A DNA stretch of 64,000 bases, from assembly GCF_002112505.1 (NCBI RefSeq), contig NZ_NEHW01000007.1, positions 186,001 to 250,000 on the forward strand, read 5' to 3'. Positions 1 to 9,851 of the stretch are shown piece by piece. How positions within the stretch are numbered: the stretch's first letter is position 1; the number at the start of each line of letters is the position of its first letter. Made by a program: the position numbers and the translations under genes. The notes under the pieces are model-generated. The model did not search any database and was not told the DNA's origin. It was given only the letters and a program-made list of their open reading frames with translations. Source of the stretch: Pseudomonas sp. R28(2017) (GTDB lineage: Bacteria > Pseudomonadota > Gammaproteobacteria > Pseudomonadales > Pseudomonadaceae).

Positions 1-1
1 C

Positions 2-1756
2 GAAGACTTCAAGAAACCGATCATCGCCATCGCCAACTCGTTCACCCAGTTCGTCCCAGGCCATGTGCACCTGAAGGACCTGGGCCAGCTGGTCGCCCGC
101 GAAATCGAACGCGCCGGTGGCGTGGCCAAGGAATTCAACACCATCGCGGTCGACGACGGCATCGCCATGGGCCACGACGGCATGCTGTACTCGCTGCCAA
201 GCCGCGAGATCATCGCCGACGCCGTCGAGTACATGGTCAACGCCCACTGCGCCGATGCCATCGTCTGCATCTCCAACTGCGACAAGATCACCCCCGGCAT
301 GCTGATGGCTGCCCTGCGCCTGAACATCCCGGTGATCTTCGTTTCCGGCGGCCCGATGGAAGCCGGCAAGACCAAGCTGGCCAGCCACGGCCTGGACCTG
401 GTCGACGCCATGGTCATCGCCGCTGACTCCACCGCCTCCGATGAGAAAGTCGCCGAGTACGAGCGCAGCGCCTGCCCGACCTGCGGTTCGTGCTCCGGCA
501 TGTTCACCGCCAACTCGATGAACTGCCTGACCGAAGCCTTGGGCCTCGCCCTGCCAGGCAACGGCTCGACCCTGGCCACGCACGCCGACCGCGAGCAGCT
601 GTTCCTCACCGCCGGCCGCACCATCGTCGAGCTGTGCAAGCGCTACTACCAGGAAAACGACGAGTCGGTGCTGCCGCGCAGCATCGCCAATTTCAAGGCG
701 TTCGAGAACGCCATGATGCTCGACATCGCCATGGGCGGTTCGACCAACACCATCCTGCACCTGCTGGCTGCAGCCCAGGAAGGTGAAGTCGAGTTCGACC
801 TGCGCGACATCGATCGCCTGTCGCGCAAGGTGCCGCAACTGTGCAAGGTGGCGCCGAACATCCAGAAGTACCACATGGAAGACGTGCACCGCGCTGGCGG
901 CATCTTCAGCATCCTCGGTTCGCTGGCCCGTGGCGGCCTGCTGCACACCGACCTGCCGACCGTGCACAGCCGCAGCATGGAAGAGGCCATCGCCAAGTGG
1001 GATATCACCCAGACCGATGACGAAGCCGTGCACACCTTCTTCAAGGCAGGCCCGGCCGGTATCCCGACCCAGACCGCGTTCAGCCAGTCGACCCGCTGGG
1101 AAACCCTCGACGACGACCGTGAAAACGGCTGCATCCGCAGCTTCGAGCACGCCTACTCGCAAGAAGGCGGCCTGGCTGTGCTGTACGGCAACATCGCCCT
1201 GGACGGCTGCGTGGTGAAAACCGCCGGCGTCGACGAGTCGATCCACGTGTTCGAAGGCACCGCGAAGATCTTCGAGAGCCAGGACAGCGCCGTGCGCGGC
1301 ATCCTCGCCGACGAAGTGAAGGCCGGCGACATCGTGATCATCCGTTACGAAGGCCCGAAAGGCGGCCCGGGCATGCAAGAGATGCTCTACCCGACCTCGT
1401 ACCTGAAGTCCAAGGGCCTGGGCAAGGCCTGCGCCCTGCTCACCGACGGCCGCTTCTCGGGCGGCACCTCGGGCCTGTCGATCGGCCACGCCTCGCCGGA
1501 AGCCGCTGCTGGCGGCGCCATCGGCCTGGTGCGCGACGGCGACAAGGTGCTGATCGACATCCCCAACCGTTCGATCAACCTGCTGGTCAGCGACGAAGAG
1601 CTGGCACACCGGCGCATCGAGCAGGACAAAAAAGGCTGGAAACCGGCTGAAGTGCGCCCGCGCAAGGTAACGACTGCGCTGAAGGCCTATGCCTTGCTGG
1701 CGACCAGTGCCGACAAAGGTGCTGTGCGTAACAAGGCGATGCTGGAAGGGCTTTGA
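2..1756 (+). CDS. ilvD: Dihydroxy-acid dehydratase (5' end outside window)
   Basis: This enzyme dehydrates 2,3-dihydroxy-isovalerate and 2,3-dihydroxy-3-methylvalerate to the keto acids that precede valine and isoleucine. The reading frame is open from base 2, so the start lies upstream; 584 residues are visible against a usual ~613, so roughly the first 30 are missing. Iron-sulfur ligands are visible in NCDKITPGM and in [10 protein letters not shown]. The GDGDK and [12 protein letters not shown] regions near the C-terminus are also typical of IlvD/Edd proteins. IlvD rather than the paralogue Edd is inferred from the overall sequence and from the P. putida-like context. A strong terminator follows 23 bases after the stop codon. 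Confidence 0.96.
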   Translation, partial: EDFKKPIIAIANSFTQFVPGHVHLKDLGQLVAREIERAGGVAKEFNTIAVDDGIAMGHDGMLYSLPSREIIADAVEYMVNAHCADAIVCISNCDKITPGMLMAALRLNIPVIFVSGGPMEAGKTKLASHGLDLVDAMVIAADSTASDEKVAEYERSACPTCGSCSGMFTANSMNCLTEALGLALPGNGSTLATHADREQLFLTAGRTIVELCKRYYQENDESVLPRSIANFKAFENAMMLDIAMGGSTNTILHLLAAAQEGEVEFDLRDIDRLSRKVPQLCKVAPNIQKYHMEDVHRAGGIFSILGSLARGGLLHTDLPTVHSRSMEEAIAKWDITQTDDEAVHTFFKAGPAGIPTQTAFSQSTRWETLDDDRENGCIRSFEHAYSQEGGLAVLYGNIALDGCVVKTAGVDESIHVFEGTAKIFESQDSAVRGILADEVKAGDIVIIRYEGPKGGPGMQEMLYPTSYLKSKGLGKACALLTDGRFSGGTSGLSIGHASPEAAAGGAIGLVRDGDKVLIDIPNRSINLLVSDEELAHRRIEQDKKGWKPAEVRPRKVTTALKAYALLATSADKGAVRNKAMLEGL

Positions 1757-1779
1757 GGCTCTGAAAGCATGAACGAAGA

Positions 1780-1807
1780 ACCGGCGCCTTGGGCGCCGGT
1801 TTTTTTA
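1780..1807 (+). terminator. Rho-independent terminator of ilvD
   Basis: The stem ACCGGCGCC / GGCGCCGGT with a TTG loop is followed by seven T residues. It lies just after the ilvD stop and before the first REP pair. Confidence 0.92.
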
Positions 1808-1815
1808 TGCATTTA

Positions 1816-1960
1816 CCGGCCCTTTCGCGGGCAAGCCCGCTCCCACAGGGACCGCGCCAGACTCTAGAAATTGAGCAAGACAGTTGCTCCCACAGGTTTT
1901 GCACAGAATTCAGCACCTGTGCATGACCTGTGGGAGCGGGCTTGCCCGCGAAAGGGCCGG
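1816..1960. repeat. REP pair (BIME) with an internal half-REP variant
   Basis: A forward REP occupies 1816-1850 and an inverted copy 1927-1960, each built on GCGGGCAAGCCCGCTCCCAC. Between them, about 1865-1897, lies a variant reading TTGAGCAAGACAGTTGCTCC then CACAG, which keeps only the CTCCCACAG tail of the REP. The same variant recurs inverted at about 40157-40196. The pair sits between the ilvD terminator and the end of the phosphatase gene and can fold into a long hairpin. Confidence 0.9.
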
Positions 1961-1977
1961 TACAGATATCACCAGGC

Positions 1978-3033
1978 TTACTGGATCTGCTCCGGCGTCA
2001 CGATCACCCAGTTCTTGTCCGCCGTCACCGGTAACCCTTCCTTGGCCTGGGCCGCCGCGTTCTTCGCGATCATCCCGTTCAGCTGGTCCATGTACTTGGC
2101 CTTGCGGTTGATCCACAGGTGGATGCCGCCCTTGTTCACATCCACGCCATGGAACTGCATGTAGCCATCACTGGTCGGCGTATCGCCACCCACCAGCACC
2201 GGCTTCTTCCATTCATCGATATAGGTCAGGATCGCCGCCTGCTTGCCGGCCATCCAGGTGGCCGGGGTCCACAGGTATGGCGTCAGCTCCAGCCCTTCGT
2301 TGGCCTTGGCGTCATACTGCCCGGCGCTGATCTGCTTGCGCGCCGTGGTCAGCTGGCCATTGTCGCGGTCCTTGAGCAACAGGCTGACCCCAATCACGTT
2401 CTGCGGTTTGACGTTGTAGCCGTACTTGGGGTCGGAAGCGACCATGCGCACCAGCTCTTCGGAAGCCGCCGAGATCACATAGACCTCGATACCATTTTCC
2501 ATCAGCTTGTTGTACAGCTCGGCCTGGCCCGTGAAGACCTTCGGCGGCTGCACCTCGATGGTCTTGACCTGGTCGCCTTCGAAATAGGTGCTGGGGATCG
2601 GCTTGGCGGAGGCCATCAGCTCATCGACCTGAGCCTTGAGCTCCTTGAGCGTGAAGCCGGCAAACACCTGTGCCACCCACGGGTAGCAGACCATGTCATC
2701 GATTTCGCACAGCCGGTAGTAGTAGCTGAACAGGCTCTCCTTGTGCCCGGCCGTGTCCTTGAACGGGATCAGCTTGAGCGACGGGTCGAGCTTGTCGCGG
2801 GTCAGCAGGCCCTTGTTTTCCATGAACGGCAGCAGCGCTTCTTCGAGGTCGTAGCGGTAGCTGGTGTTGTCCATGTCGAAAACGGCGTAGTTACCTTTGT
2901 GGGCATTGGCGGCAATCATGGCGTCGAGCTGCCTGGCTGCTTCGGTGGGCCAGTGCTTGAGCTCGGTAGCGAAGCTTTCGACACTGAACAACAACGACAA
3001 GCCGAGGGCGAGGGCTTTCGGTGCGAACTTCAT
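1978..3033 (-). CDS. pchP: Secreted HAD phosphatase, phosphorylcholine phosphatase (PchP) type
   Basis: This is a 351-residue HAD-superfamily phosphohydrolase with an N-terminal signal peptide (hydrophobic [12 protein letters not shown], cleavage near SFA-TE), so it probably acts in the periplasm. Motif I is DMDNT at about residue 53, motif II is SAA after YVI, and motif III/IV is GDTPTSD. This set is characteristic of Pseudomonas PchP, which releases phosphate from phosphorylcholine during choline and lipid use. The P. aeruginosa motif as I recall it is GDTPDSD, so the T may alter substrate preference. AGGAG lies seven bases before the ATG. The gene stands alone and is convergent with ilvD. 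The HAD assignment is firm; the exact substrate is inferred. Confidence 0.82.
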   Translation of the reverse strand: MKFAPKALALGLSLLFSVESFATELKHWPTEAARQLDAMIAANAHKGNYAVFDMDNTSYRYDLEEALLPFMENKGLLTRDKLDPSLKLIPFKDTAGHKESLFSYYYRLCEIDDMVCYPWVAQVFAGFTLKELKAQVDELMASAKPIPSTYFEGDQVKTIEVQPPKVFTGQAELYNKLMENGIEVYVISAASEELVRMVASDPKYGYNVKPQNVIGVSLLLKDRDNGQLTTARKQISAGQYDAKANEGLELTPYLWTPATWMAGKQAAILTYIDEWKKPVLVGGDTPTSDGYMQFHGVDVNKGGIHLWINRKAKYMDQLNGMIAKNAAAQAKEGLPVTADKNWVIVTPEQIQ

Positions 3034-3144
3034 GTGCGGATCTCCTGAAATGACCAGGAAACGCTAGTGCAACATTCGCCGCCTGCAGGCCCTCACAACG
3101 ACCTGCATGCAGCAGTAAACGTCTTGTTCATTGCTATCTGCGAC

Positions 3145-3275
3145 AACTTGTTATTCCATAAACGACTAAGCAAATTACCTTTGGGTATAAATTCGTTTGT
3201 TTTCAGGCTGTTAGCATTTCCGTTCGCAATCGCTCACCAGAGGCGATGCCTCTTCTGCTTTTTCCTGGAGCTTCA
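3145..3275 (+). promoter_or_regulatory. AT-rich promoter region of tcyP
   Basis: This segment is much richer in AT than its surroundings. It contains TTATTCCATAA at 3151-3161 and TATAAATTCG further on. The word TTATTCC followed by a TAA recurs in front of the metQ-like gene at 44507. Since tcyP is a cystine transporter, control by the sulfur regulator CysB is a reasonable inference. No operator has been demonstrated. Confidence 0.45.
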
Positions 3276-4667
3276 ATGAACCTGCCGTTGTCTCTCAACC
3301 TGCTGGCGTTCCTGGCCTTGCTGCTGGGCCTGGCGCAAACCCGCCGCACCGACTGGAGCCTGGCCAAGAAGGTCTTGCTGGGCCTGGCACTGGGCGTGGC
3401 GTTCGGCCTGGCCCTGCACACCCTTTACGGCGCTGGCCACCCGGTACTCAAAGCCACCATCAGCTGGCTCGACCTGGTCGGCAACGGCTACGTCGGGCTG
3501 CTGCAGATGATCGTCATGCCGCTGATCTTCGCCTCGATCCTCAGCGCCGTCGCCCGCCTGCACAACGCCTCGTCGCTGGGCCGGATCAGCGTGCTGAGCA
3601 TCGGCACGCTGCTGCTGACCACCGCCATTGCCGCGCTGATCGGCATTGTCCTGACCAACCTGTTCGGCCTGAGCGCCGAAGGCCTGGTGGCCGGCGCCCA
3701 GGAAAGCGCACGCATGCAGGTCATCCACAGCGACTACGTGGGCAAGGTCGCCGACCTGAACATCCCGCAGCTGCTGCTGTCGTTCATCCCGAGCAACCCG
3801 GTAGGCGACCTGGCCCGGGCCAAGCCGACTTCGATCATCAGCGTGGTGATCTTTGCCGTGTTCGTCGGCCTGGCCGCGCTGCAACTGATCAAGGACGACG
3901 CCGAGAAGGGCGAGCGCGCGCTGTCGGCCATCGATACCCTGCAAGCCTGGGTGATGCGCCTGGTGCGCGTGGTGATGAAGCTCACCCCCTATGGCGTGCT
4001 GGCGCTGATGACCAAGGTGGTAGCCAGCTCGAACATGGAGGACATCCTCAAGCTTGGCAGTTTCGTGGTGGTGTCGTACCTGGGCCTGGCGCTGATGTTC
4101 GTGGTCCACGGCATCATCCTCGCCGCCACCGGCGTGAGCCCGCTGCGCTTCTTCCGCAAGGTCTGGCCGGTGCTGACCTTTGCCTTCACCAGCCGCTCCA
4201 GCGCCGCCAGCATCCCGCTGAACATCGAAGCGCAAACCCGCCGCCTGGGCGTGCCGCAGTCGATCGCCAGCTTCAGTGCATCGTTCGGCACCACCATTGG
4301 CCAGAACGGCTGCGCGGGCCTGTATCCGGCCATGTTGGCCGTGATGGTGGCGCCAGCGGTGGGCATCGATACCTTCGACCCACTGTGGATTGCGACCCTG
4401 GTGGCAATCGTGACGCTGAGTTCGGCGGGAGTTGCCGGCGTGGGGGGTGGTGCGACCTTCGCCGCGCTGATCGTGTTGCCGGCCATGGGCCTGCCGGTCG
4501 AGCTGGTGGCACTGCTGATTTCGGTGGAGCCACTGATCGACATGGGCCGCACGGCGCTGAACGTGAACGGCTCGATGACCGCAGGCGTGGTGACCAGCCA
4601 GCTGCTGAAAGAGACCGACAAGGATGTGCTGGCCGGCGATGAGCATGCCGAGCTGAGCCACACCTGA
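3276..4667 (+). CDS. tcyP: L-cystine:cation symporter TcyP
   Basis: This is a secondary transporter of the dicarboxylate/amino-acid:cation symporter (DAACS) family in the inner membrane, importing cystine as a sulfur source. I chose the start at 3276 ([10 protein letters not shown]) because GGAG lies seven bases upstream. It gives 463 residues and aligns with E. coli TcyP (YdjN) as I remember it. Conserved stretches include [33 protein letters not shown] in the HP1 re-entrant region and NVNGSMTAG near the C-terminus, where the family binds cation and substrate. About eight transmembrane helices plus two re-entrant hairpins are expected. An upstream in-frame ATG at 3246 lacks a good ribosome site. 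Confidence 0.93.
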   Translation: MNLPLSLNLLAFLALLLGLAQTRRTDWSLAKKVLLGLALGVAFGLALHTLYGAGHPVLKATISWLDLVGNGYVGLLQMIVMPLIFASILSAVARLHNASSLGRISVLSIGTLLLTTAIAALIGIVLTNLFGLSAEGLVAGAQESARMQVIHSDYVGKVADLNIPQLLLSFIPSNPVGDLARAKPTSIISVVIFAVFVGLAALQLIKDDAEKGERALSAIDTLQAWVMRLVRVVMKLTPYGVLALMTKVVASSNMEDILKLGSFVVVSYLGLALMFVVHGIILAATGVSPLRFFRKVWPVLTFAFTSRSSAASIPLNIEAQTRRLGVPQSIASFSASFGTTIGQNGCAGLYPAMLAVMVAPAVGIDTFDPLWIATLVAIVTLSSAGVAGVGGGATFAALIVLPAMGLPVELVALLISVEPLIDMGRTALNVNGSMTAGVVTSQLLKETDKDVLAGDEHAELSHT

Positions 4668-4687
4668 TTGCACTGGGGCCGCTGCGC

Positions 4688-4766
4688 GGCCCTTCGCGGG
4701 CATGCCCGCTCCCACAAGTCCCTGCTTACACCGTTCAATGTGGGAGCGGGCTTGCCCGCGAAGGGC
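4688..4766. repeat. REP pair between tcyP and folA
   Basis: A forward REP (4688-4717, core with one change, GCGGGCATGCCCGC) and an inverted REP (4739-4766) lie between the convergent ends of tcyP and folA. Small GC hairpins abut them: GGGCCGC/GCGGCCC at 4676-4692 and GGGCTGC/GCAGCCC at 4763-4779. Confidence 0.9.
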
Positions 4767-4787
4767 TGCGAAGCAGCCCCGGCAATT

Positions 4788-5303
4788 TCAGATCTTGTCC
4801 CAAACCTCGAAGTGGTAAGCCGGCTTGCCTTCTTCAGCCTGAGCCTCGCTCGACACCAACGTCCACTGGCCCTCATCGAACGCTGGGAACCACGCATCCC
4901 CCTCCGGCGTCAACTCGACCCGCGTCAGGTACATCCGGCTCACCAGCCCCTTCTCCAGCGCCTGCCCATACAGCTGCGCCCCGCCAATCAGCATCAGCTC
5001 GCCAACGCCCTGCTCACGCGCCCACTGCTCGGCCCGCGCCAGTGCTGCCTCCAGCGAGGCGAACACCTCGGCCCCCGCCAGCTCCAGGCCCGCCTGCCGG
5101 CTGACCACGATATTCAACCGCCCCGGCAACGGCCGGCCCAGTGAATCCCAGGTCTTGCGACCCATGATGATCGGCTTGCCCAGGGTGGTGGCCTTGAAGT
5201 ACTTGAAGTCCCCCGGCAGGTGCCAGGGCATGGAGTTGTCGATGCCGATCACGCGGTTCTCTGCGTGAGCCGCAATCAGGCTGAGGGGGAGTGATGTATT
5301 CAT
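4788..5303 (-). CDS. folA: Dihydrofolate reductase
   Basis: FolA reduces dihydrofolate to tetrahydrofolate with NADPH and is the target of trimethoprim. The 171-residue protein starts MNTSLPLSLIAAHAENRVIG. It shows the Met20-loop region (IDNSMPWHLPGD), with the catalytic acid in LPGDFKYFK. It also shows the NADPH-binding GRKTWDSLGRPLPGR and the IGGAQLY strand. Length fits the family. A longer in-frame extension upstream of the ATG at 5303 overlaps the neighbouring promoter region and is not part of the gene. The divergent neighbour is the DUF2868 gene. ThyA, which produces dihydrofolate, is encoded about 11 kb away at 16632. Confidence 0.97.
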   Translation of the reverse strand: MNTSLPLSLIAAHAENRVIGIDNSMPWHLPGDFKYFKATTLGKPIIMGRKTWDSLGRPLPGRLNIVVSRQAGLELAGAEVFASLEAALARAEQWAREQGVGELMLIGGAQLYGQALEKGLVSRMYLTRVELTPEGDAWFPAFDEGQWTLVSSEAQAEEGKPAYHFEVWDKI

Positions 5304-5357
5304 GCCAGCGAGGATAGCACCGGGCGTGTGGGTTATGCTTCTGCCCTGAACCACGCA

Positions 5358-6749
5358 ATGGAAGACCTTGTGACTGCACCGACTGCACTGGACAAGCGCT
5401 GGCTCACCGAAGCGGTACGCCTGCGCGAGGAACACGCCGGCCTCCTGGACGACCAGGAGGCCAACCGCCACGCCCGCCAGCAGGGCGGCGACCTGGCGGC
5501 ACGCCTCGAAACCCGCGCGCTGTGGCTGGCCGAGCGCGATGGCATGACTACGGCCTTGCGCCACTGGAAGCAGGGCGCACGCCTGGCGCTGCTGGCCTTG
5601 ATGTTGCTGGCCGTTTTCAGCGGCGCAGGCCTGGCCTTCGCCGCCTTGGGCGATGGGCAGCGCCCGGTCAACGTGTTCTGGGCCCTGGGCAGCCTGCTCG
5701 GGCTGAACCTGTTGATGCTGCTGGGCTGGGCCGTGGGTTTTGCCTTGAGCGGCGAACACGGCGCCAGCCTCGGCCGCCTGTGGTTATGGCTGAGTGAACG
5801 CTTCGCCCGCGATGCCAAGGCCGCGCACCTGGCACCGGCACTGCTGGTGCTGCTGCAACGCCAGCGCCTGAACCGCTGGCTGCTTGGCGCCCTTGTGCAT
5901 AGCCTGTGGCTGCTGGCGATGCTCACCGCCCTGATCATGCTCGTGGCCTTGCTGGCGACCCGCCGCTACGGCTTCGTTTGGGAAACCACGCTGCTTGCCC
6001 CCGCCCCCTTCATTCACCTGACCCAAGCCCTCGGCGCCCTGCCCTCGCTGCTCGGCTTCGCCGTGCCAGACGAAGCCATGATCCGCGCCAGTGGCGATAC
6101 CTTCCCCGCCCTGGATGCCGCCCGCCAGGCCTGGGCCAGCTGGCTGCTCGGCGTGGTGCTGGTTTACGGCCTGCTGCCGCGACTGCTGCTGGCCGGGTTG
6201 TGCCTGTGGCGCTGGCGTAAGGGCCGTGCTCATCTGGCGTTGGACCTCAGCCTGCCCGGCTACGCGCAACTGCGCGATGCACTGATGCCGCGCAGCGAAC
6301 GCATCGGCGTGCAGGATGCCGCCCCCGATGCGCTGCCGCAATTCCAGGCTGGCCAGCTGGAAAGCGGCAGCAGCGGCGCGCTGCTGGTGGGCCTGGAGCT
6401 GGACGACCAGCGCCCCTGGCCACCCGCCCTGCCGAAGGCGGTGACCGACGCTGGCGTGCTCGACAACCGCGAATCACGCAACAAGTTGCTCGAGCAGCTC
6501 AGCCGTTTTCCGCCGGCACGCCTGGCCATCGCCTGCGACCCACGCCGCTCGCCCGACCGCGGCAGCCTGGCGCTGCTCGCCGAGCTGGCTCGCCATGCCG
6601 GCGCCACCCGCATCTGGCTGCTGCAGGCAGCCCCCGGCCAAGCCCTGGACGCCGAGCGCCTGGGCGACTGGCACGACGCCCTCGATCGCCTCGGCCTGCC
6701 CCATGCCGACACCTCGCCCCTGACCTGGCTGGAGCATGGCCATGACTGA
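5358..6749 (+). CDS. DUF2868 polytopic membrane protein
   Basis: The product is about 463 residues and has no proven function. The N-terminal ~75 residues are charged and cytoplasmic-looking (DDQEANRHAR). Hydrophobic segments follow (LALLALMLLAVFSGAGLAFAAL, the region after NVFWALGSLLGL, a helix after LVHSLWLLAMLTALIML, and one near WLLGVVLVYGLLPRLLLAGL). A C-terminal soluble domain of about 180 residues follows. The gene overlaps the next one, a DUF3482 GTPase, by a few bases, so the two are almost certainly translated together. The start is uncertain: 5358 ATG, an upstream ATG at 5328, or a GTG at 5370 with GGAAG five bases before it are all possible. Confidence 0.85.
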   Translation: MEDLVTAPTALDKRWLTEAVRLREEHAGLLDDQEANRHARQQGGDLAARLETRALWLAERDGMTTALRHWKQGARLALLALMLLAVFSGAGLAFAALGDGQRPVNVFWALGSLLGLNLLMLLGWAVGFALSGEHGASLGRLWLWLSERFARDAKAAHLAPALLVLLQRQRLNRWLLGALVHSLWLLAMLTALIMLVALLATRRYGFVWETTLLAPAPFIHLTQALGALPSLLGFAVPDEAMIRASGDTFPALDAARQAWASWLLGVVLVYGLLPRLLLAGLCLWRWRKGRAHLALDLSLPGYAQLRDALMPRSERIGVQDAAPDALPQFQAGQLESGSSGALLVGLELDDQRPWPPALPKAVTDAGVLDNRESRNKLLEQLSRFPPARLAIACDPRRSPDRGSLALLAELARHAGATRIWLLQAAPGQALDAERLGDWHDALDRLGLPHADTSPLTWLEHGHD

Positions 6750-8106
6750 GCCGCTGAAACTGGCCGTGGTCGGCCACACCAACGTCGGCAAGACCTCGCT
6801 GCTGCGCACCCTCACCCGCGACGTCGGCTTCGGCGAGGTCTCGCACCGCCCCAGCACCACCCGCCACGTCGAAGGTGCGCGGCTGTCGGTGGACGGCGAA
6901 CCACTGCTCGAGCTCTACGATACCCCCGGCCTGGAAGACGCCATCGCCCTGCTCGACTACCTCGAGCGCCTGGAACGCCCCGGTGAACGCCTGGACGGCC
7001 CGGCCCGCCTCGCACGCTTCCTGCAGGGCAGCGAGGCGCGCCAGCGCTTCGAGCAGGAAGCCAAGGTGCTGCGCCAGTTGCTGGCGAGCAATGCCGGCCT
7101 GTACGTGATCGACGCCCGCGAGCCGGTGCTGGCCAAGTACCGTGACGAGCTGGAAGTGCTGGCCAGCTGCGGCAAACCACTGTTGCCGGTGCTCAACTTC
7201 GTCGCCAGCAGCCAGCACCGCGAGCCGGAATGGCGTGAAGCCCTTGCCCGGCTTGGGCTTCACGCATTGGTGCGGTTCGACAGCGTGGCGCCGCCGGAAG
7301 ATGGCGAACGGCGGCTGTACGAGAGCCTGGCGCTGCTGCTCGAGGAGGCCCGACCGGCCCTGCAACGGCTTATCGAAGACCAGCAGGCCCAGCGCCTGGC
7401 GCGCCAGCACAGCGGCAAGCGGCTGATCGCCGAACTGCTGCTCGATTGCGCCGCCTGCCGACGCAGCGTCGAGGCCGAACCTGCCGCAGAGGCGCGAGCC
7501 ATCGAGGCCTTGCGCCAGGATGTACGCCAGCGTGAGCAGCGTTGCGTCGAGGCACTGCTCAAGCTGTATGCCTTCCGCCGCGAGGATGCCAATGCCGGTG
7601 ACTTGCCGTTGCTGGATGGCCGTTGGGGCGATGACTTGTTCAATCCCGAGACCCTGAAATTGCTGGGGGTGCGCCTGGGCAGCGGGGTGGCAGCCGGGGC
7701 GGCGGCCGGGGCCGGCATTGACCTGTTGGTTGGTGGCCTGACCCTCGGCGCGGCAGCGTTGGCCGGCGCGATCGCCGGTGGTGCGCTGCAGACAGCGCGC
7801 AACTATGGGTCACGGCTCATGGGCAAGCTGAAGGGGCAGCGTGAGCTGACGGTGGATGACACGGTGCTGCGGCTGCTGGCATTGCGTCAGCAGCAACTGA
7901 TGGTGGCGCTGGAAGGCAGGGGGCATGCGGCGCAGGACAGCATCAAGCTGGGGGCCGTGGATGAAAAGGCTTGGCGAGAAGGCAAGCTGCCGGAGGCGTT
8001 GAGCAAGGCGCGGGCGCATCCACAGTGGTCAACCCTTAACCCCGGGGCGAAGCTGAATCAGGCTGAGCGGCAGGAGCAGCTGGAAGCGCTGGTTTCACAG
8101 ATCTGA
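6742..8106 (+). CDS. DUF3482 GTPase with glycine-rich C-terminal membrane segment
   Basis: This 454-residue P-loop GTPase has G1 GHTNVGKT at residues 11-18, a G2 threonine near 39-40 and G3 DTPG at 60-63. No NKxD is seen where G4 should be; the strand reads LPVLNFVAS. After a helical middle domain there is a glycine/alanine-rich stretch (LGSGVAAGAAAGAGIDLLVG, then further AGAIAGG repeats) that looks like a glycine-zipper membrane-inserting segment. I chose 6742 because GGAG at 6731-6734 is spaced seven bases from it but only one from the ATG at 6736. It overlaps the DUF2868 gene; the partners probably form one membrane-associated complex. The biological role is unknown. Confidence 0.85.
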   Translation: MTEPLKLAVVGHTNVGKTSLLRTLTRDVGFGEVSHRPSTTRHVEGARLSVDGEPLLELYDTPGLEDAIALLDYLERLERPGERLDGPARLARFLQGSEARQRFEQEAKVLRQLLASNAGLYVIDAREPVLAKYRDELEVLASCGKPLLPVLNFVASSQHREPEWREALARLGLHALVRFDSVAPPEDGERRLYESLALLLEEARPALQRLIEDQQAQRLARQHSGKRLIAELLLDCAACRRSVEAEPAAEARAIEALRQDVRQREQRCVEALLKLYAFRREDANAGDLPLLDGRWGDDLFNPETLKLLGVRLGSGVAAGAAAGAGIDLLVGGLTLGAAALAGAIAGGALQTARNYGSRLMGKLKGQRELTVDDTVLRLLALRQQQLMVALEGRGHAAQDSIKLGAVDEKAWREGKLPEALSKARAHPQWSTLNPGAKLNQAERQEQLEALVSQI

Positions 8107-8116
8107 TTCAGCAGGT

Positions 8117-8213
8117 CTGGCCCTTTCGCGGGCAAGCCCGCTCCCACAGGGATCTCGCAGAATTCGAAAGCTGCGCAGTTCCTGTGGGAGCGGGCTTGCC
8201 CGCGAAAGGGCCA
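8117..8213. repeat. REP pair after the GTPase gene
   Basis: A 35-base forward REP at 8117-8151 is followed by an inverted copy at 8181-8213. It separates the convergent GTPase and HD-domain genes. Confidence 0.92.
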
Positions 8214-8226
8214 GTACAGGCAATAC

Positions 8227-8775
8227 TCAGAGCAAGGCCAGTGCCTTGCCCTTCAGCACCCTGAGATCCATCACCGGCACCCCGACCTCCTTGGCCATCT
8301 CGTCCCATTCGCGCATCCGCAAGCTCACCACGAACAGCGGATCCCGCTCGAACACATCCGCCTCGTCCGCGCTCATCACGCCCCCCTGAAACTCCAGGGT
8401 CCGCCGGCTCGCCTCGCTCAACCGCTGGTAGTAGCCCGGCTGGCGCAAGGTCAGGTAACGCTTGGCCTCCACGTGATACTGCACCAGCCGCGCCATGCGC
8501 TCACCGAAGCCACAACGGCGCAGGTACTCGGCACCGATGCGCTCATGGCTGACCACGCCATAGCCCCCCATGCTGGCGTCACCGCCGCACAGGTGGCCGA
8601 TGTCGTGGAAAAACGCCGCCAGCACCACCTCGTCGTCGAAACCCTCAGCCATGGCCAGCTGCGCAGCCTGGGACATGTGTTCGAGCTGATTGATGGCTTC
8701 GCCGATGTAGTCATCGCTGCCATGCTGCTCATACAAGGAGAACAGCGTGTCGATGGTCTGGGTTGGCGTAGGCAT
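8227..8775 (-). CDS. PhnZ-like HD-domain diiron oxygenase, phosphonate-associated
   Basis: This 182-residue HD protein belongs to the group found with phosphonate genes. Family members such as PhnZ are mixed-valence diiron oxygenases that cleave alpha-hydroxyphosphonates. Visible features fit: Y23 and E26 in YIGE (the PhnZ substrate-gating Tyr and Glu, Y24/E27 as I recall), H33, H57-D58 in FFHDIGH, H77 in SHERIG and H101 in QYHVEAKRY. The ATG at 8775 is preceded by AGGAG at a spacing of eight; a GTG at 8784 overlaps that ribosome site. It is the last gene of the phosphonate transporter operon, 20 bases after the binding-protein gene. No PhnY hydroxylase is encoded nearby, so the substrate is open. 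Confidence 0.82.
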   Translation of the reverse strand: MPTPTQTIDTLFSLYEQHGSDDYIGEAINQLEHMSQAAQLAMAEGFDDEVVLAAFFHDIGHLCGGDASMGGYGVVSHERIGAEYLRRCGFGERMARLVQYHVEAKRYLTLRQPGYYQRLSEASRRTLEFQGGVMSADEADVFERDPLFVVSLRMREWDEMAKEVGVPVMDLRVLKGKALALL

Positions 8776-8795
8776 GGGCTTCACTCCTGGGCTTG

Positions 8796-9821
8796 TTATT
8801 GTTGTGCCACTTTCTCCGACTTGCCGTCATAGCGCTTGCGCCATTCGGTCAGGATCTCGTCGCGGTGCTTCGAGGCCCAGGCAAAGTCGTTCTTGATCAG
8901 GCGCTGTTCATAGTCGGCCGGCAGCTCGGTCTGCGGCTTGGCGATACCTGGCGCGGCCAGTACGGCAAAGTTGTCCTTGTACAGTTCCATGGCCGCCGGG
9001 CTTGCCGAGAAGTCAGCCAGGCGCTTGGCCGCGTCAGCCTTCGGCGAGCCCTTGATCACGGCGGTCGCCTCGATCTCCCAGCCCAGGCCTTCCTTCGGCA
9101 GCACGATCTCCAGCGGCGCACCCTGGCGCTTGAGCTGCACGGCCGGGTACTCGAACGAGATCCCGATCGGGAACTCACCCGCCGCCGCCAGCTTGCACGG
9201 CTTGGAGCCTGAGTGCACGTACTGGCCGATGTTCTGGTGCAAAGCGTCCATGTAGGCCCAGCCTTGAGGCTCGCCGAAGGTCTGCAGCCAGGCGCTGACG
9301 TCGAGGAAGCCGGTGCCGGACGAGGCCGGGTTAGGCATGACGATCTTGCCTTTGTATTCCGGCTTGGTCAGGTCCTGCCAGCTCACCGGCTTGCTCAGGC
9401 CCTGTTTCTCGGCTTCGACGGTGTTGAAGCAGATAGTCGCGGCCCACACGTCCATGCCGACCCAGGCGGGTGGGTTGGCGGCGTCGCGGTAGTTCGCGGA
9501 GATCTTGCCCAGGTCTTTCGGCGCGTAGGCTTCGAGCATGCCGTTCTGGTCGAGGATGGCCAGGCTGGAGGCAGCCAGGCCCCAGACCGCGTCGGCTTGC
9601 GGGCGGTCTTTCTCGGCCAGCAGCTTGGCGGTGATGATACCGGTGGAATCACGCACCCACTTGATCTCGATGTCCGGGTTGGCCTTTTCGAAGGCCTGCT
9701 TGTAGCTCTTGAGCTGCTCGGCTTCCAGGGCGGTGTATACGGTCAGCTGGGTGGCGGCGGCCGAAGCCTGCAGGCTGAAGACGGCGGATACGGCAGCGGC
9801 AAGTGCAAGGGGCTTGAACAT
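8796..9821 (-). CDS. ABC transporter periplasmic binding protein, putative 2-aminoethylphosphonate (PhnS type)
   Basis: This is a 341-residue periplasmic binding protein of the Fe3+/thiamine-type family 1 fold. It starts with a clear signal peptide (MFKPLALAAAVSAVFSLQASA, cleavage before ATQLTVYTA). The motifs LTVYTALEAEQLKSYKQAFE, WVRDSTGII and PADYEQRLIKNDFAWA are typical of binding proteins annotated for 2-aminoethylphosphonate. It is encoded between the fused permease (30-base gap upstream) and the HD oxygenase. The high copy number needed for a binding protein fits its separate position after the membrane genes. Ligand assignment rests on family and neighbours. Confidence 0.85.
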   Translation of the reverse strand: MFKPLALAAAVSAVFSLQASAAATQLTVYTALEAEQLKSYKQAFEKANPDIEIKWVRDSTGIITAKLLAEKDRPQADAVWGLAASSLAILDQNGMLEAYAPKDLGKISANYRDAANPPAWVGMDVWAATICFNTVEAEKQGLSKPVSWQDLTKPEYKGKIVMPNPASSGTGFLDVSAWLQTFGEPQGWAYMDALHQNIGQYVHSGSKPCKLAAAGEFPIGISFEYPAVQLKRQGAPLEIVLPKEGLGWEIEATAVIKGSPKADAAKRLADFSASPAAMELYKDNFAVLAAPGIAKPQTELPADYEQRLIKNDFAWASKHRDEILTEWRKRYDGKSEKVAQQ

Positions 9822-9851
9822 GATGCGTTTCCTATCAGTGTGGGCAGTCGG

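Noticed and set aside
3273..4715. 480-codon open frame antisense to tcyP
   Set aside because: tcyP has strong family support; the antisense product is Gln/His-rich noise.
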